A DNA stretch of 17,580 nucleotides from Pseudomonas fluorescens. GTDB lineage: Bacteria > Pseudomonadota > Alphaproteobacteria > UBA2136 > UBA6156. The translations under genes were made by a program, and so were the position numbers. Positions 5,910-13,277 of this stretch are shown here, piece by piece; position 1 is the first letter of the stretch, and the number at the start of each line of letters is the position of its first letter. The stretch covers positions 1 to 17,580 of the forward strand of contig QFOU01000024.1 in assembly GCA_003241595.1 (NCBI GenBank). Reading direction: 5' to 3'. Below the pieces are notes generated by a model. The model worked only from the letters and a program-made list of their open reading frames with translations. It was not told the origin of the DNA and searched no databases.

Positions 5910-7292
5910 CTAATGGTCGCCGGCGGGTTGGGCGCCGTTGGTCTCGATGAGATGTGTGAGGTGTTCGAGTTGGCTTTGCAGGGTCGCGGCGCTTTTCGCT
6001 TCCACATTCAGGCGCAGCAGCGGCTCGGTATTGCTGGCGCGGATGTTGGCGCGCCATTCGGGTGTAGCGATGCTAAAGCCATCGATGGTGGTCATTTCGC
6101 CCGCGCCGGTGAGGGCGGCTTTGACGCCTTCCAGATACTCCTTGGCGGGTGTGGGGGTTTGGAAGTTGATCTCTTCCGACGCGGCTACGCTTGCGGCGCG
6201 GCTGGCCAGAGCTTCCCCCAGTGTCTGGCCGGTTTGACCGAGATACTGGAGGGTGAGCAGCCACGGCAGCATGCCGGTGTCGCAGAAGAAGAAGTCGCGG
6301 AAGTAGAAGTGGCCGGAGATCTCGCCTGCGAAGGGGGCGTTATGGCTGCGCATCATCGGTTTGATGTTGCTGTGGCCGACCTTGGCGATGACAGGAGTAC
6401 CGCCCGCGTTGCGGATAGTGGCCTCGGTATCCCAGAACAGGCGCGGATCGTGGACGATGCTGGCGCCGGGGTTCTTTTCCAGCATGGTGTGGGCGAGGAG
6501 GCCTGCGAGGTAGTAGTTGCTCACGAACTGGCCCTTCTCATCGTAGAGGAAGCAGCGGTCGAAATCGCCATCCCAGGCGATACCCAGATCGGCCTTGTGG
6601 GCGACCACGGCCTTGCTGCTACCGATGCGGTTGCTGGGCAGCAGCGGGTTGGGAATGCCGTTGGGGAAGGTACCATCGGGCTCGTGGTTGATGCGGATGA
6701 CGTTGAGTTGCGGGAGTTTGGCCAGGATGGCATCGGCCGTTGGGCCGGCGGCACCGTTACCGGCGTTGATGACCACGGTCTGCGGTTTGATGGCGGCGGT
6801 GTCGACAAAGCTCAGCAAGTGGTTGACGTATTCCTCGCGCAGGTTGATGTGGGGTACGGCGGCGAAGGATGCCGGTACGTCTTCGGACATGTGTTCGCGG
6901 ACATAGGCTTCCAGCGGTACGAGGTGGGTTTCCGAAGTAAAGGGAATACCGCCGCGACCGACGAACTTCATGCCGTTGTAATCCATCGGGTTGTGGCTGG
7001 CCGTGACCATGATACCGATATCGGAGTGCCCGGCGCCCGCGGCATGGTAAACTTCTTCGGTTCCGCACAGGCCCAAGGTTTGGCAGGAGACGCCCATGCT
7101 GGTGAGACCGGCAGCGCAGGCGGTCATCAGCTCCGGCGAGGTCAGTCGGCTGTCCATACCGAGGATCGCGGTTTTGTCACCGGTGATGACGGCGAGGCCG
7201 CGTCCGATGTGGTAGGCCAGGGTTGGGTTGAGTTCGGTCGGCATTTTGCCGCGGATGTCATACGCCTTGAAGGCAGGAAGTTTGTTGCTCAT
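5910..7292 (-). CDS. manB: Phosphomannomutase/phosphoglucomutase
   Basis: Interconverts hexose-6- and hexose-1-phosphates and feeds GDP-mannose or glucose-derived sugars for surface polysaccharide. The 460 residues match the alpha-D-phosphohexomutase superfamily of the CpsG/ManB/AlgC type. Visible in order: AYDIRG near the N-terminus (10-15), the phosphoserine loop MVTASHNP with S99, the magnesium loop DGDFDR (241-246), the sugar-specificity loop GEISGH (323-328), and the phosphate-binding loop RASNTEP (418-424). Whether mannose or glucose phosphate is the main substrate cannot be told from sequence alone. The ATG at 7292 lacks a clear ribosome site but gives the usual family N-terminus. It ends at its own terminator. 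The only other sugar gene in the window is the wecB-type epimerase, about 8 kb away. Confidence 0.93.
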   Translation of the reverse strand: MSNKLPAFKAYDIRGKMPTELNPTLAYHIGRGLAVITGDKTAILGMDSRLTSPELMTACAAGLTSMGVSCQTLGLCGTEEVYHAAGAGHSDIGIMVTASHNPMDYNGMKFVGRGGIPFTSETHLVPLEAYVREHMSEDVPASFAAVPHINLREEYVNHLLSFVDTAAIKPQTVVINAGNGAAGPTADAILAKLPQLNVIRINHEPDGTFPNGIPNPLLPSNRIGSSKAVVAHKADLGIAWDGDFDRCFLYDEKGQFVSNYYLAGLLAHTMLEKNPGASIVHDPRLFWDTEATIRNAGGTPVIAKVGHSNIKPMMRSHNAPFAGEISGHFYFRDFFFCDTGMLPWLLTLQYLGQTGQTLGEALASRAASVAASEEINFQTPTPAKEYLEGVKAALTGAGEMTTIDGFSIATPEWRANIRASNTEPLLRLNVEAKSAATLQSQLEHLTHLIETNGAQPAGDH

Positions 7293-7329
7293 GGCCGCGA
7301 AGTTAAGGGCAATTCAGGGCCTTGGCAAG

Positions 7330-7368
7330 ACAAGCCCCCCGAACTGGTCGTTTAGGGGGCTTGTTTTT
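7330..7368. terminator. Stem-loop between the sigma cassette and the phosphomannomutase gene
   Basis: A 10-bp perfect stem ACAAGCCCCC (7330-7339) / GGGGGCTTGT (7355-7364) has a 15-base loop. Both flanking genes are on the - strand, where it would end the sigma-factor operon, but the clean T-run (TTTTT, 7364-7368) is on the + side. The - side has only CTTGTCTTG. Confidence 0.65.
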
Positions 7369-7383
7369 AGGTTGGTGTAAGGT

Positions 7384-7704
7384 TTAAGCGCCGAGGGTAT
7401 CGAGCAGGATCATATCACTGACCTCGGCTTGTGAGCTGATGCTGGCCGCCGACGTACTGGCAAGTGACAGACTGCCCGTATTCATTTGGGGGGTCAGCAT
7501 GAAGGTCAGCATGATGGACGCGGCCATGGCGGCCATACCGCTGCCGAACATCCAGTTACGGGTGGTCTGACGGGGGCCAAAGGCGATGACGTTACCGGCC
7601 GCAGGTTGTTGGCTGTGGCTGAGAGCGTGGTCGATCATCTGCTCGAGGCGCGCCTGCGGGAGTGGGGTAAAGGTGGCTTCGGGAAGGAGTGGAGTGGGTT
7701 TCAT
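7384..7704 (-). CDS. Small one-span membrane protein, putative anti-sigma factor
   Basis: The 106-residue product has a cytoplasmic-looking N-terminal part (1-50), one membrane segment (about 51-71, WMFGSGMAAMAASIMLTFML) and a short Ser/Ala-rich tail outside. No cysteines and no zinc-binding HxxxCxxC anti-sigma motif are present. It follows the ECF sigma gene by 18 bases with AAGGAGA at 7711-7717, so the two are almost certainly cotranscribed. Position and topology make it the natural candidate for a membrane anchor or anti-sigma factor, but this rests on context; no anti-sigma domain can be recognised. It is short for that role. A stem-loop follows its stop. Confidence 0.75.
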   Translation of the reverse strand: MKPTPLLPEATFTPLPQARLEQMIDHALSHSQQPAAGNVIAFGPRQTTRNWMFGSGMAAMAASIMLTFMLTPQMNTGSLSLASTSAASISSQAEVSDMILLDTLGA

Positions 7705-7722
7705 GGTCGGTCTCCTTGGTTG

Positions 7723-8307
7723 TTAATTCAGTTGGCCCATGCTGGTCGGCAGCAGGCTGGCGAGTGATTTGCGGGCGCGAACCAGCAGGCTTTCCACCGC
7801 TTTTTCGGTAGTGCCGAGTGCGGTGGCGATATCCTGCGCGCGATACTCGTGGAAGTAGGCCAGTGTGACCGCTTCCTGCTGGCGCTCCGGCAATTGCGAG
7901 AGTGCGCCGAGAAGCAGGTTGCGGGTCTGCTTCTGTTCGAGGTTGCCGGTAATGGTTTCCGGTGCGCCCAGTTCCGCCATACCTTCGTTATCCAATGACG
8001 CGGTGTGGCTGTTGGTGGGACCTTTGCGGCGGTGGTAGTCCATCGCCGTGGTGTACACCATGCGGCTGGCGAAGGCGCTGACCGAGCCTCCCGGTTGCCA
8101 GCGCGGGGCGGACTGCCAGAGTTTGATCAGGACTTCCTGCACCACGTCTTCTGCCGTGGCGGAGTTGCCATCGCACAGGCGGGCGGCCAGCCCGTACATG
8201 CGCGGACCCAAGGCACGGGCCAGATGGCGGAAGGCGGTTTGGTCGCCCGCTGCCGCCTGGGTCATCCATGCGGTGAGTTGTTCGTTATTGTTCTTCTCGG
8301 GAGCCAT
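7723..8307 (-). CDS. ECF-type RNA polymerase sigma factor
   Basis: The 194-residue product has the two-domain ECF layout. Region 2 spans about 25-95, including ATAEDVVQEVLIKLWQ and the core-binding/-10 segment SAFASRMVYTTAMDYHRR. After a linker, region 4 (about 135-185) has LPERQQEAVTLAYFHEY, then a helix-turn-helix AQDIATALGTTEKAVESLLVRARKSL. It lacks the central regions of housekeeping sigma factors. It directs RNA polymerase to a stress or envelope regulon that cannot be named here. The gene starts 15 bases after the EF-hand gene stop, with no strong ribosome site, so translation may depend on coupling to the gene ahead. It is followed by a small membrane protein that is probably its regulator. 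Confidence 0.93.
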   Translation of the reverse strand: MAPEKNNNEQLTAWMTQAAAGDQTAFRHLARALGPRMYGLAARLCDGNSATAEDVVQEVLIKLWQSAPRWQPGGSVSAFASRMVYTTAMDYHRRKGPTNSHTASLDNEGMAELGAPETITGNLEQKQTRNLLLGALSQLPERQQEAVTLAYFHEYRAQDIATALGTTEKAVESLLVRARKSLASLLPTSMGQLN

Positions 8308-8322
8308 GAGGGAGTGCGCCTG

Positions 8323-8754
8323 TTAGCGGGCTTCCGGTGCCGGGGCTTCGGCGGCAGGTGCCTCGCCCGCGGCCTTACGTTCGGCCTCGAAGCGGGCCTT
8401 CATTTTTTCCCGCATCAGCTTGCGTCCCTGTTCCATTTCCTCGCGGCTCAGTTTGCCGTCCTTGTTGGTATCGGCGGTGGCAAAGAATTCATCGAGGCGG
8501 GCGGTTTGCGAGGCCTGCATTTCCTCCTTGGTGATGAAGCCGTCCTTATTGGCATCATCGCGGGCGAAGAAGTCGGGGCGCGGGCCGCGCTTGTCATCCG
8601 GTCCACGGCGTTCGTCGAACTTGCGGTCGAAGCCCGGACGCTCGTGAGGGCCATGGTGGCGGGGCTTGTGCAGCACGCCTTGCAGGGCGAGGCCGACCGT
8701 TGTGGATGCAAACAGGATCGAGGTGGCGAGCAGGAACATTTCGCGGTTGGTCAT
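8323..8754 (-). CDS. Membrane-anchored or exported EF-hand protein
   Basis: The 143-residue product starts with a hydrophobic segment (about 6-27, MFLLATSILFASTTVGLALQGV), acting as an anchor or uncleaved signal. It is followed by a His/Pro/Arg-rich linker (29-60) and two canonical 12-residue EF-hand loops: DANKDGFITKEE (67-78) and DTNKDGKLSREE (95-106). Each has D, N, D, G and a final E at the calcium-ligand positions, so calcium binding is well supported. The tail is Lys/Arg-rich, then Ala/Pro/Glu-rich. The chosen ATG at 8754 has AAGGAG nine bases ahead; an ATG at 8772 would bury that site. It is the first gene of a three-gene unit with the ECF sigma factor and the small membrane protein. 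A role as sensor or target of the sigma factor is inference. Confidence 0.88.
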   Translation of the reverse strand: MTNREMFLLATSILFASTTVGLALQGVLHKPRHHGPHERPGFDRKFDERRGPDDKRGPRPDFFARDDANKDGFITKEEMQASQTARLDEFFATADTNKDGKLSREEMEQGRKLMREKMKARFEAERKAAGEAPAAEAPAPEAR

Positions 8755-8763
8755 GGGATAAGT

Positions 8764-8769
8764 CTCCTT
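8764..8769 (-). promoter_or_regulatory. Ribosome binding site deciding the EF-hand gene start
   Basis: AAGGAG on the - strand, nine bases before the ATG at 8754. Upstream up to the tRNA (8770-8884) I saw no clear promoter; any ECF autoregulated promoter would lie there. Confidence 0.55.
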
Positions 8770-8884
8770 CATTCTCAGGTTAGGGCGCTTTTTACTGCGC
8801 TGTCATCCCCTTAAACGGGTGGAGTGAGAAAAACCCTGCGGTGGGGAGGAAAAAAGTTGAGGGGAAAGGAATTTTGAAGAGAAG

Positions 8885-8960
8885 TGGTGCTGGAGAGGTG
8901 ACTCGAACACCCGACCTACGCATTACGAATGCGCCGCTCTACCAACTGAGCTACACCAGC
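8885..8960 (-). tRNA. tRNA-Thr, anticodon CGU
   Basis: A 76-base cloverleaf on the - strand with encoded CCA. It has a D arm GCTC/GAGC, anticodon loop TTCGTAA (anticodon CGT, reads ACG), a T arm with loop TTCGAGT, and acceptor GCTGGTG / CTCCAGC with discriminator A. The acceptor stem has one U-U mismatch (positions 6 and 67), and positions 27/43 and 49/65 are G-U pairs. The threonine identity bases G35 and U36 are present. It is a lone tRNA between the sigma cassette and ftsK, with no integrase or repeat suggesting an attachment site. Confidence 0.93.
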
Positions 8961-9305
8961 ACGTGGCGGTTTTGTAAGGGAGCGGGACGACGACGTCAAC
9001 TGTCGGTGTTAAAATTGGTCTTTTCGGCAGGTTGCGGTTTGAAATCGGGTTGCTTTAGAGCGAAACGGCCCAAAAGTGAGTGAGCGCATACTTAATTTAT
9101 GGAAAATGTGCCCTTGAAGTGACAGGGGGGTTCTGAAACTGCCGGTGAAACGCCTTTTGGCAGACTGTAAGGCATGGTGTTTTGGGGCGTCTCGCGGCCA
9201 TAATAGCGCCCAAGCTTCCGGAGAGGGAGTCCCCCCGCATACACGACAGGATTTCTTAATAAAACGCCTGCGAGTCGGCATTCTGGAGAGAGAGGAGATC
9301 CGCGC
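8961..9305. other. 345-base gene-free region upstream of ftsK
   Basis: No convincing reading frame is present. It should hold the tRNA-Thr promoter (- strand) and the ftsK promoter (+ strand). The only recognisable signals are CATAAT at 9199-9204, a possible -10 box without a good -35, and a purine-rich ribosome site GGAGAGAGAGGAG at 9284-9296 before the ftsK ATG. No CtrA-type TTAA-N7-TTAA pair or DnaA box was seen. Confidence 0.5.
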
Positions 9306-11690
9306 ATGGCCGCCAATACATCCCGTAAACCCGCCAACGCCCTGGGGCGTGGTTCTGTACGCACGCCTCCTGCGGCGCGTCAGGCCGTACGCCGGAGCAT
9401 GATTGCCGAGCGCTTTGTGGAAGGTGTGGGCGTGATGTTGTTGGTGGCGGCAGCGTATCTGTTGCTGTCGTTAGTGACCTACACCCCGACCGATCCGAGC
9501 CTGAGCTACTCGGGGCCCGGCATGGCCATTGCCAACTGGGGCGGGCGTATGGGCGCTTATATCTCGGATGTTTTGCTCACCACCTTTGGATTGGGTGCGT
9601 TCGTATGGGTGTGCTGGCTATGCTTCCACGCCTATAATGCGCTGACCCACCGCGAAGAGGGCCCGAGCTTCAGCCTGCAAATTGTCACCCTGCCGCTGAT
9701 GTTACTGAGCTTGGGCGTGTTGTTGTGCGTGTTTGATCCGCTGCCGAATTGGCCGCATTCCTTGCCGGTGGCGGATGCTGCTGAAGCAGGTGCTGGCATT
9801 GGTGGTGGTGGCTTGATGGGCAAGTTGATGGCCCAGCTTGTCTTGCCGTTATTGGGCAAAGTGGGTGGTGTGATGTTGATGGGTGCCCTCTTGGCCCTGA
9901 GCATTCTGTGGTTCACCGGGTGGACCCTGGCCGATGTGAAGGCCACCTGCATTTGGTTGTACAAAGTGGGCCGTGTGATGTGTGTCCAGCTTTCTCGCTG
10001 GGTGGCCCGTTTGCGTGCCGCCGTGCCCGAGCAGTTCGACCTGCCGTTGTCGCATCCGGTGCCGAAGCGTCCGCGCCCCACCGTGGTGGTGCGTGAGGAT
10101 GAGCCGGTTGCGCGTCCGGTGCGTCGTGACATTGCGCCCCAAGCCAGCCTGCCATTGGCGCTGGAGGGTGAATTTACCCTGCCACCGCTGGACTTGTTGA
10201 ATGAGCCCAAGGCGAAGAAGGGGGGCGAAAGTCCGCAGGCGCTGGAGCAGAATGCGCGCCGGATTGAAGCTGAACTGCGCAACTTCAATGTGGAAGGTAC
10301 CGTGACGAATATCCGCCCGGGGCCGGTGATTACCATTTATGAACTAGAGCCTGCCGCCGGGGTGAAGACCAGCCAGATTTTGAATTTGCAGGATGACCTT
10401 GCGCGCGCCATGAGTGCCTTGAGCATCCGTATCACGACCATTCCCGGCAAGAACGTGCTGGGGATTGAAGTGCCTAATCGCGAACGTCAGTTCCTGGGTT
10501 TGAAAGAGCTGCTGGATACTGATGAATTTGAGCATGATGCCGGCAGTTTGGTTGTAGCGCTGGGCGTGGATACCACTGGTCAGCCGGCCTATACCGATAT
10601 TGCCAAGATGCCGCACAGCCTGATTGCCGGTACGACCGGTTCGGGGAAATCGGTGGCGATCAATGCGTTCATCATGAGCCTGCTGTACCGTTTAACCCCT
10701 GACCAATTGCGCTTTGTGATGATTGACCCGAAGATGTTGGAGTTGAGCATTTACAATGATATTCCGCACCTGTTGACCCCTGTTATTACCGATCCGAACA
10801 AGGCGGCTGCCGCCCTGAACTGGGTGGTGAAGGAAATGGAAAACCGTTACCGCCTGATGAGCGAGATCGGTGTAAAGAATATCATTGGGTTTAACGAGAA
10901 ATTTGCGGCGATGCAGGCGGAAGGCAAGGTGCCGACCAAGTTGGTGCAGGTGGGTTTTGATTTGAACACCGGTCAGCCGCGTCATGAAGAGCAGCCTTTG
11001 GCGACCAAGCCGCTGCCGTACATTGTAGTGGTGATTGATGAGCTGGCTGACCTGATGATGGTTGCCGGTAAAGCGGTGGAATTCAGCATTGCACGTTTGA
11101 CGCAGATGGCGCGGGCGAGTGGAATTCACCTGCTAGTAGCGACGCAGCGTCCGAGCGTGGATGTGGTGACGGGGTTGATCAAGGCGAACATTCCGACCCG
11201 TATCTCCTTCAGTGTGGCGAGTAAGATCGACAGCCGTACCGTATTGGACAGCATGGGGGCGGAAGCCTTGCTGGGTAAAGGGGATATGTTGCACCTGGCC
11301 AACGGCAGCAACAACCTGCAGCGTTTGCATGGCGCGTTTGTCAGTGAGGATGAGTGTACCAAGGTGGTGCAATATCTGAAGAACCAGAGCCAGCCGAACT
11401 ATGTGGAAGACGTGTTCAAGGCGGGTGCCGCGCTTGTGCCCGGTAGCAAGGAAGCCAAGGCGGCGGCTGCGGCTGGTACCGAAGGTGGTGAGGACGGTGA
11501 AGGCGGCGAGGGCTTGTATGAGCAGGCTGTGGATATCATCACCCGGGAAGGCAAGGCCAGTACCAGCTTCCTTCAGCGTAGCCTGAAAATTGGGTACAAC
11601 CGTGCGGCCGACCTGATTGATAAGATGGAGAGCGAGGGGTTGATCTCTGCGCCCAACCATGTAGGGAAGCGCGAGGTATTGGGGCGGTAA
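9306..11690 (+). CDS. ftsK: DNA translocase FtsK
   Basis: An ATP-driven double-stranded DNA pump at the division septum that clears chromosome ends and activates dimer resolution. The 794-residue product has an N-terminal membrane domain with about four segments (36-59, 85-109, 123-143, 170-205), then a fairly short linker. The alpha/beta motor follows from about 310: EAELRNFNVEGTVTNIRPGP, Walker A AGTTGSGKSV (441-450), Walker B VVVIDELADLMMV with D578/E579, then ARASGIHLLVATQRPSVDVVTGLIKANIPTRISF-type sequence. The winged-helix gamma domain closes the protein (about 730-794), with STSFLQRSLKIGYNRAADLIDKME, which reads KOPS-type polar sequences in relatives. The ATG at 9306 has an AGGAG about nine bases ahead. 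The gene is complete and ordinary, followed by a bidirectional terminator. Confidence 0.97.
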   Translation: MAANTSRKPANALGRGSVRTPPAARQAVRRSMIAERFVEGVGVMLLVAAAYLLLSLVTYTPTDPSLSYSGPGMAIANWGGRMGAYISDVLLTTFGLGAFVWVCWLCFHAYNALTHREEGPSFSLQIVTLPLMLLSLGVLLCVFDPLPNWPHSLPVADAAEAGAGIGGGGLMGKLMAQLVLPLLGKVGGVMLMGALLALSILWFTGWTLADVKATCIWLYKVGRVMCVQLSRWVARLRAAVPEQFDLPLSHPVPKRPRPTVVVREDEPVARPVRRDIAPQASLPLALEGEFTLPPLDLLNEPKAKKGGESPQALEQNARRIEAELRNFNVEGTVTNIRPGPVITIYELEPAAGVKTSQILNLQDDLARAMSALSIRITTIPGKNVLGIEVPNRERQFLGLKELLDTDEFEHDAGSLVVALGVDTTGQPAYTDIAKMPHSLIAGTTGSGKSVAINAFIMSLLYRLTPDQLRFVMIDPKMLELSIYNDIPHLLTPVITDPNKAAAALNWVVKEMENRYRLMSEIGVKNIIGFNEKFAAMQAEGKVPTKLVQVGFDLNTGQPRHEEQPLATKPLPYIVVVIDELADLMMVAGKAVEFSIARLTQMARASGIHLLVATQRPSVDVVTGLIKANIPTRISFSVASKIDSRTVLDSMGAEALLGKGDMLHLANGSNNLQRLHGAFVSEDECTKVVQYLKNQSQPNYVEDVFKAGAALVPGSKEAKAAAAAGTEGGEDGEGGEGLYEQAVDIITREGKASTSFLQRSLKIGYNRAADLIDKMESEGLISAPNHVGKREVLGR

Positions 11691-11708
11691 CGCTTTGAGG
11701 ATATGGAA

Positions 11709-11731
11709 AAGCCCCGCACTTGACGGGGCTT
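11709..11731. terminator. Bidirectional terminator between ftsK and the hydrolase gene
   Basis: An 8-bp stem AAGCCCCG / CGGGGCTT with a CACTTGA loop. On the - strand it is followed by a T-run (CTTTTCC), serving the hydrolase gene; on the + side by TTCGTTCATT, serving ftsK. Confidence 0.8.
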
Positions 11732-11755
11732 CGTTCATTCAGGAAGGATTGATGA

Positions 11756-12439
11756 TTAGTCGACCCAGACGGATTGGAGGAAGACGCTGATGTGGGCGAC
11801 GGTGGCGGCATCGATGCCGTGGCCGAGGTTGGGGAGAATTTCCAATTGGGTGGGGTAGCCTTTATCGGTAAAGGTTTGGGCGGCGGTGACGGAGGCATCG
11901 GCAGGCAGGACATCGTCTTCGGCGCCGTGCAACAGCAGGACGGGTGGTTTGGTGGTTTCGAAACCGAAAAGAGGCGGGACTGAAATAGCGCCGCAGCACG
12001 AGATAATGGCACCCGGTTGATGGCGGAGACCGGGGGCACAGTGAAGGGCGGTCATAGCGCCTTGGGAGAAGCCGAGGAGGGCAATATGGCTGGTAGGGAT
12101 ATCGTGAGTTTGGGCGACGTGGGCGATGAAAGCATCCAGTTCCGGCAGCAGACGGGCAAGGCCCTCGGGGTCGCGGAAGGTCCAGCCCCTATCACTGAAC
12201 CATTGGTAGCCGGGGTTGTATTCGGTGGCGCCGGGCACGAAGGCGGGGCCGTGGGGGGCGTAGATGGCCAAGCTTTCGCCGAGATTACCGAGGGTTGAGC
12301 GGAGCGCGGGTGCGAGGGCGATCAGGTCATCGCCAGAGGAACCAAAACCGTGTAGACATATTATTGCATGAGTGACCGAAGGGGGAACCATGGCGGGCCC
12401 GTTAATGGGACCAGCAAAAGAGGAAGAAAGGATTTTCAT
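11756..12439 (-). CDS. Alpha/beta hydrolase, phospholipase/carboxylesterase family
   Basis: The 227-residue product fits the small serine esterase family (Abhydrolase_2). Seen: the oxyanion-region motif CLHGFGSSGDDLI (28-40), RGWTFRDPEG (84-93), the nucleophile elbow GFSQG with S125, the acid in HGAEDDVLP (D175 or D176), and H207 in LGHGID, so the catalytic triad is complete. It has no signal peptide and is probably cytoplasmic. Natural substrates of this family (acyl-thioesters, lysophospholipids, small esters) cannot be told apart here. The ATG at 12439 gives the family's usual 25-residue lead into the LHG motif. An ATG at 12391 would shorten it by 16 residues. No clear ribosome site is seen for either. 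The 12439 start overlaps the divergent lolA start codon. Confidence 0.92.
   Translation of the reverse strand: MKILSSSFAGPINGPAMVPPSVTHAIICLHGFGSSGDDLIALAPALRSTLGNLGESLAIYAPHGPAFVPGATEYNPGYQWFSDRGWTFRDPEGLARLLPELDAFIAHVAQTHDIPTSHIALLGFSQGAMTALHCAPGLRHQPGAIISCCGAISVPPLFGFETTKPPVLLLHGAEDDVLPADASVTAAQTFTDKGYPTQLEILPNLGHGIDAATVAHISVFLQSVWVD
12427..12432 (+). promoter_or_regulatory. Ribosome binding site deciding the lolA start
   Basis: AAAGGA, five bases before the ATG at 12438. It lies inside the coding region of the divergent hydrolase. The in-frame ATG at 12372 would bury the signal peptide. Confidence 0.6.
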
Positions 12440-13175
12440 GCGCACATACTACGGACTTCTGACCGGTTTGGCGATAGCGGCGACCGTTGTTATGCCAGCT
12501 ATGGCCCAGACCAAAGCGGCCGAGACCCAAGATATTCGCGCGAACACGCGTACCGCGACCGTGCGCCAGGCCAGTGTGACGACCGTGGCCCAGACCGCCC
12601 AGCCGGGTTTGAGTGCGACTACCAAGCAGGTGGAAGATTACTTCAATGGTTTGAGCACCCTGCAAGCTGCGTTCACGCAAACCGTGACGGGCGAGAAAGA
12701 GGCGAGCCGTGGGACCTTCAGTTTGAAGCGTCCGGGTCGTTTCCTGTGGCAGTACGATACGCCGGTGAAGCAGCAGATCATTTCGACCGGTGCGGCTGTA
12801 TACTACATTGATCAGGAACGTAACCAGACCACCCAATTGCCGGTGAACGCGGGTGTGGCGCGTTTGTTTAACGCCAAGACGCTGAATTTGTCTCAGCAAG
12901 GCTTGCGGGCGACCAACGTGAAGAGCACACCGCGTGAGTTAAGCGTGACGTTTGCTGTCGATAAAAAGATCGCGACGGGTGACAACACCGGTTTGAGCCA
13001 GTTGACCTTGGTGTTTGACCGCCTTGGTGGTGACCGCTTGCAGTTGAAGCAGATTGATGCCCTGGACACTTTGAGTGTGACGACCCGTGTCGACTTTGAG
13101 GATGTGCGCGAAAACATCGACCTGCCGCGCAAGTTGTTTGACTACACCCCGGGTGTGTACGACCAGCGTAACTAA
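12438..13175 (+). CDS. lolA: Outer-membrane lipoprotein carrier protein LolA
   Basis: The periplasmic chaperone that takes lipoproteins from LolCDE and delivers them to the outer membrane. The 245-residue product has a clear signal peptide (MRTYYGLLTGLAIAATVVMPAMA, cut near residue 23), then a Thr/Ala/Gln-rich linker of about 35 residues not usual in LolA. The LolA fold follows from about 60: LSTLQAAFTQTV, RGTFSLKRPGRFLWQYDTP, IISTGAAVYYIDQE and near the end VDFEDVRENIDLPRKLFDY. The start at 12438 is set by the ribosome site and signal peptide; 22 residues of open frame upstream are inside the divergent hydrolase gene. Location close to ftsK is common in alphaproteobacteria. The protein is longer than typical LolA because of the linker. 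Confidence 0.92.
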   Translation: MRTYYGLLTGLAIAATVVMPAMAQTKAAETQDIRANTRTATVRQASVTTVAQTAQPGLSATTKQVEDYFNGLSTLQAAFTQTVTGEKEASRGTFSLKRPGRFLWQYDTPVKQQIISTGAAVYYIDQERNQTTQLPVNAGVARLFNAKTLNLSQQGLRATNVKSTPRELSVTFAVDKKIATGDNTGLSQLTLVFDRLGGDRLQLKQIDALDTLSVTTRVDFEDVRENIDLPRKLFDYTPGVYDQRN

Positions 13176-13201
13176 GCGTTCGTGATTCGCTCAGAAGCCA
13201 C

Positions 13202-13227
13202 AGGGGGTTGTCAAAAGGCGGCCCCCT
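13202..13227 (+). terminator. Weak hairpin after lolA
   Basis: AGGGGG (13202-13207) can pair with CCCCCT (13222-13227) across a 14-base loop, followed by TGATCGTTTAAGG. It is a possible terminator between lolA and motA, without a clean T-run. Confidence 0.35.
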
Positions 13228-13277
13228 TGATCGTTTAAGGGTTGGAGAGAAGGAACCCGCGCTGCTAGGCTGGCGGC

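Noticed and set aside
5913..7355. Long + strand open frame opposite the phosphomannomutase gene (480 codons)
   Set aside because: Gly/Val/Asp-rich translation with no domain; a high-GC shadow of a gene with full catalytic motifs on the other strand.
8005..8814. + strand open frame opposite the sigma and EF-hand genes
   Set aside because: It spans two real genes and their spacer, and has no domain or ribosome site.
8885..8960. tRNA-Thr as an integration site for a mobile element
   Set aside because: No integrase, no repeated tRNA end and only housekeeping genes on both sides.
8841..9083. Open frame over the tRNA, encoding TRTPDLRITNAPLYQLSYTS
   Set aside because: This peptide is a known artefact produced by translating the antisense of tRNA genes.
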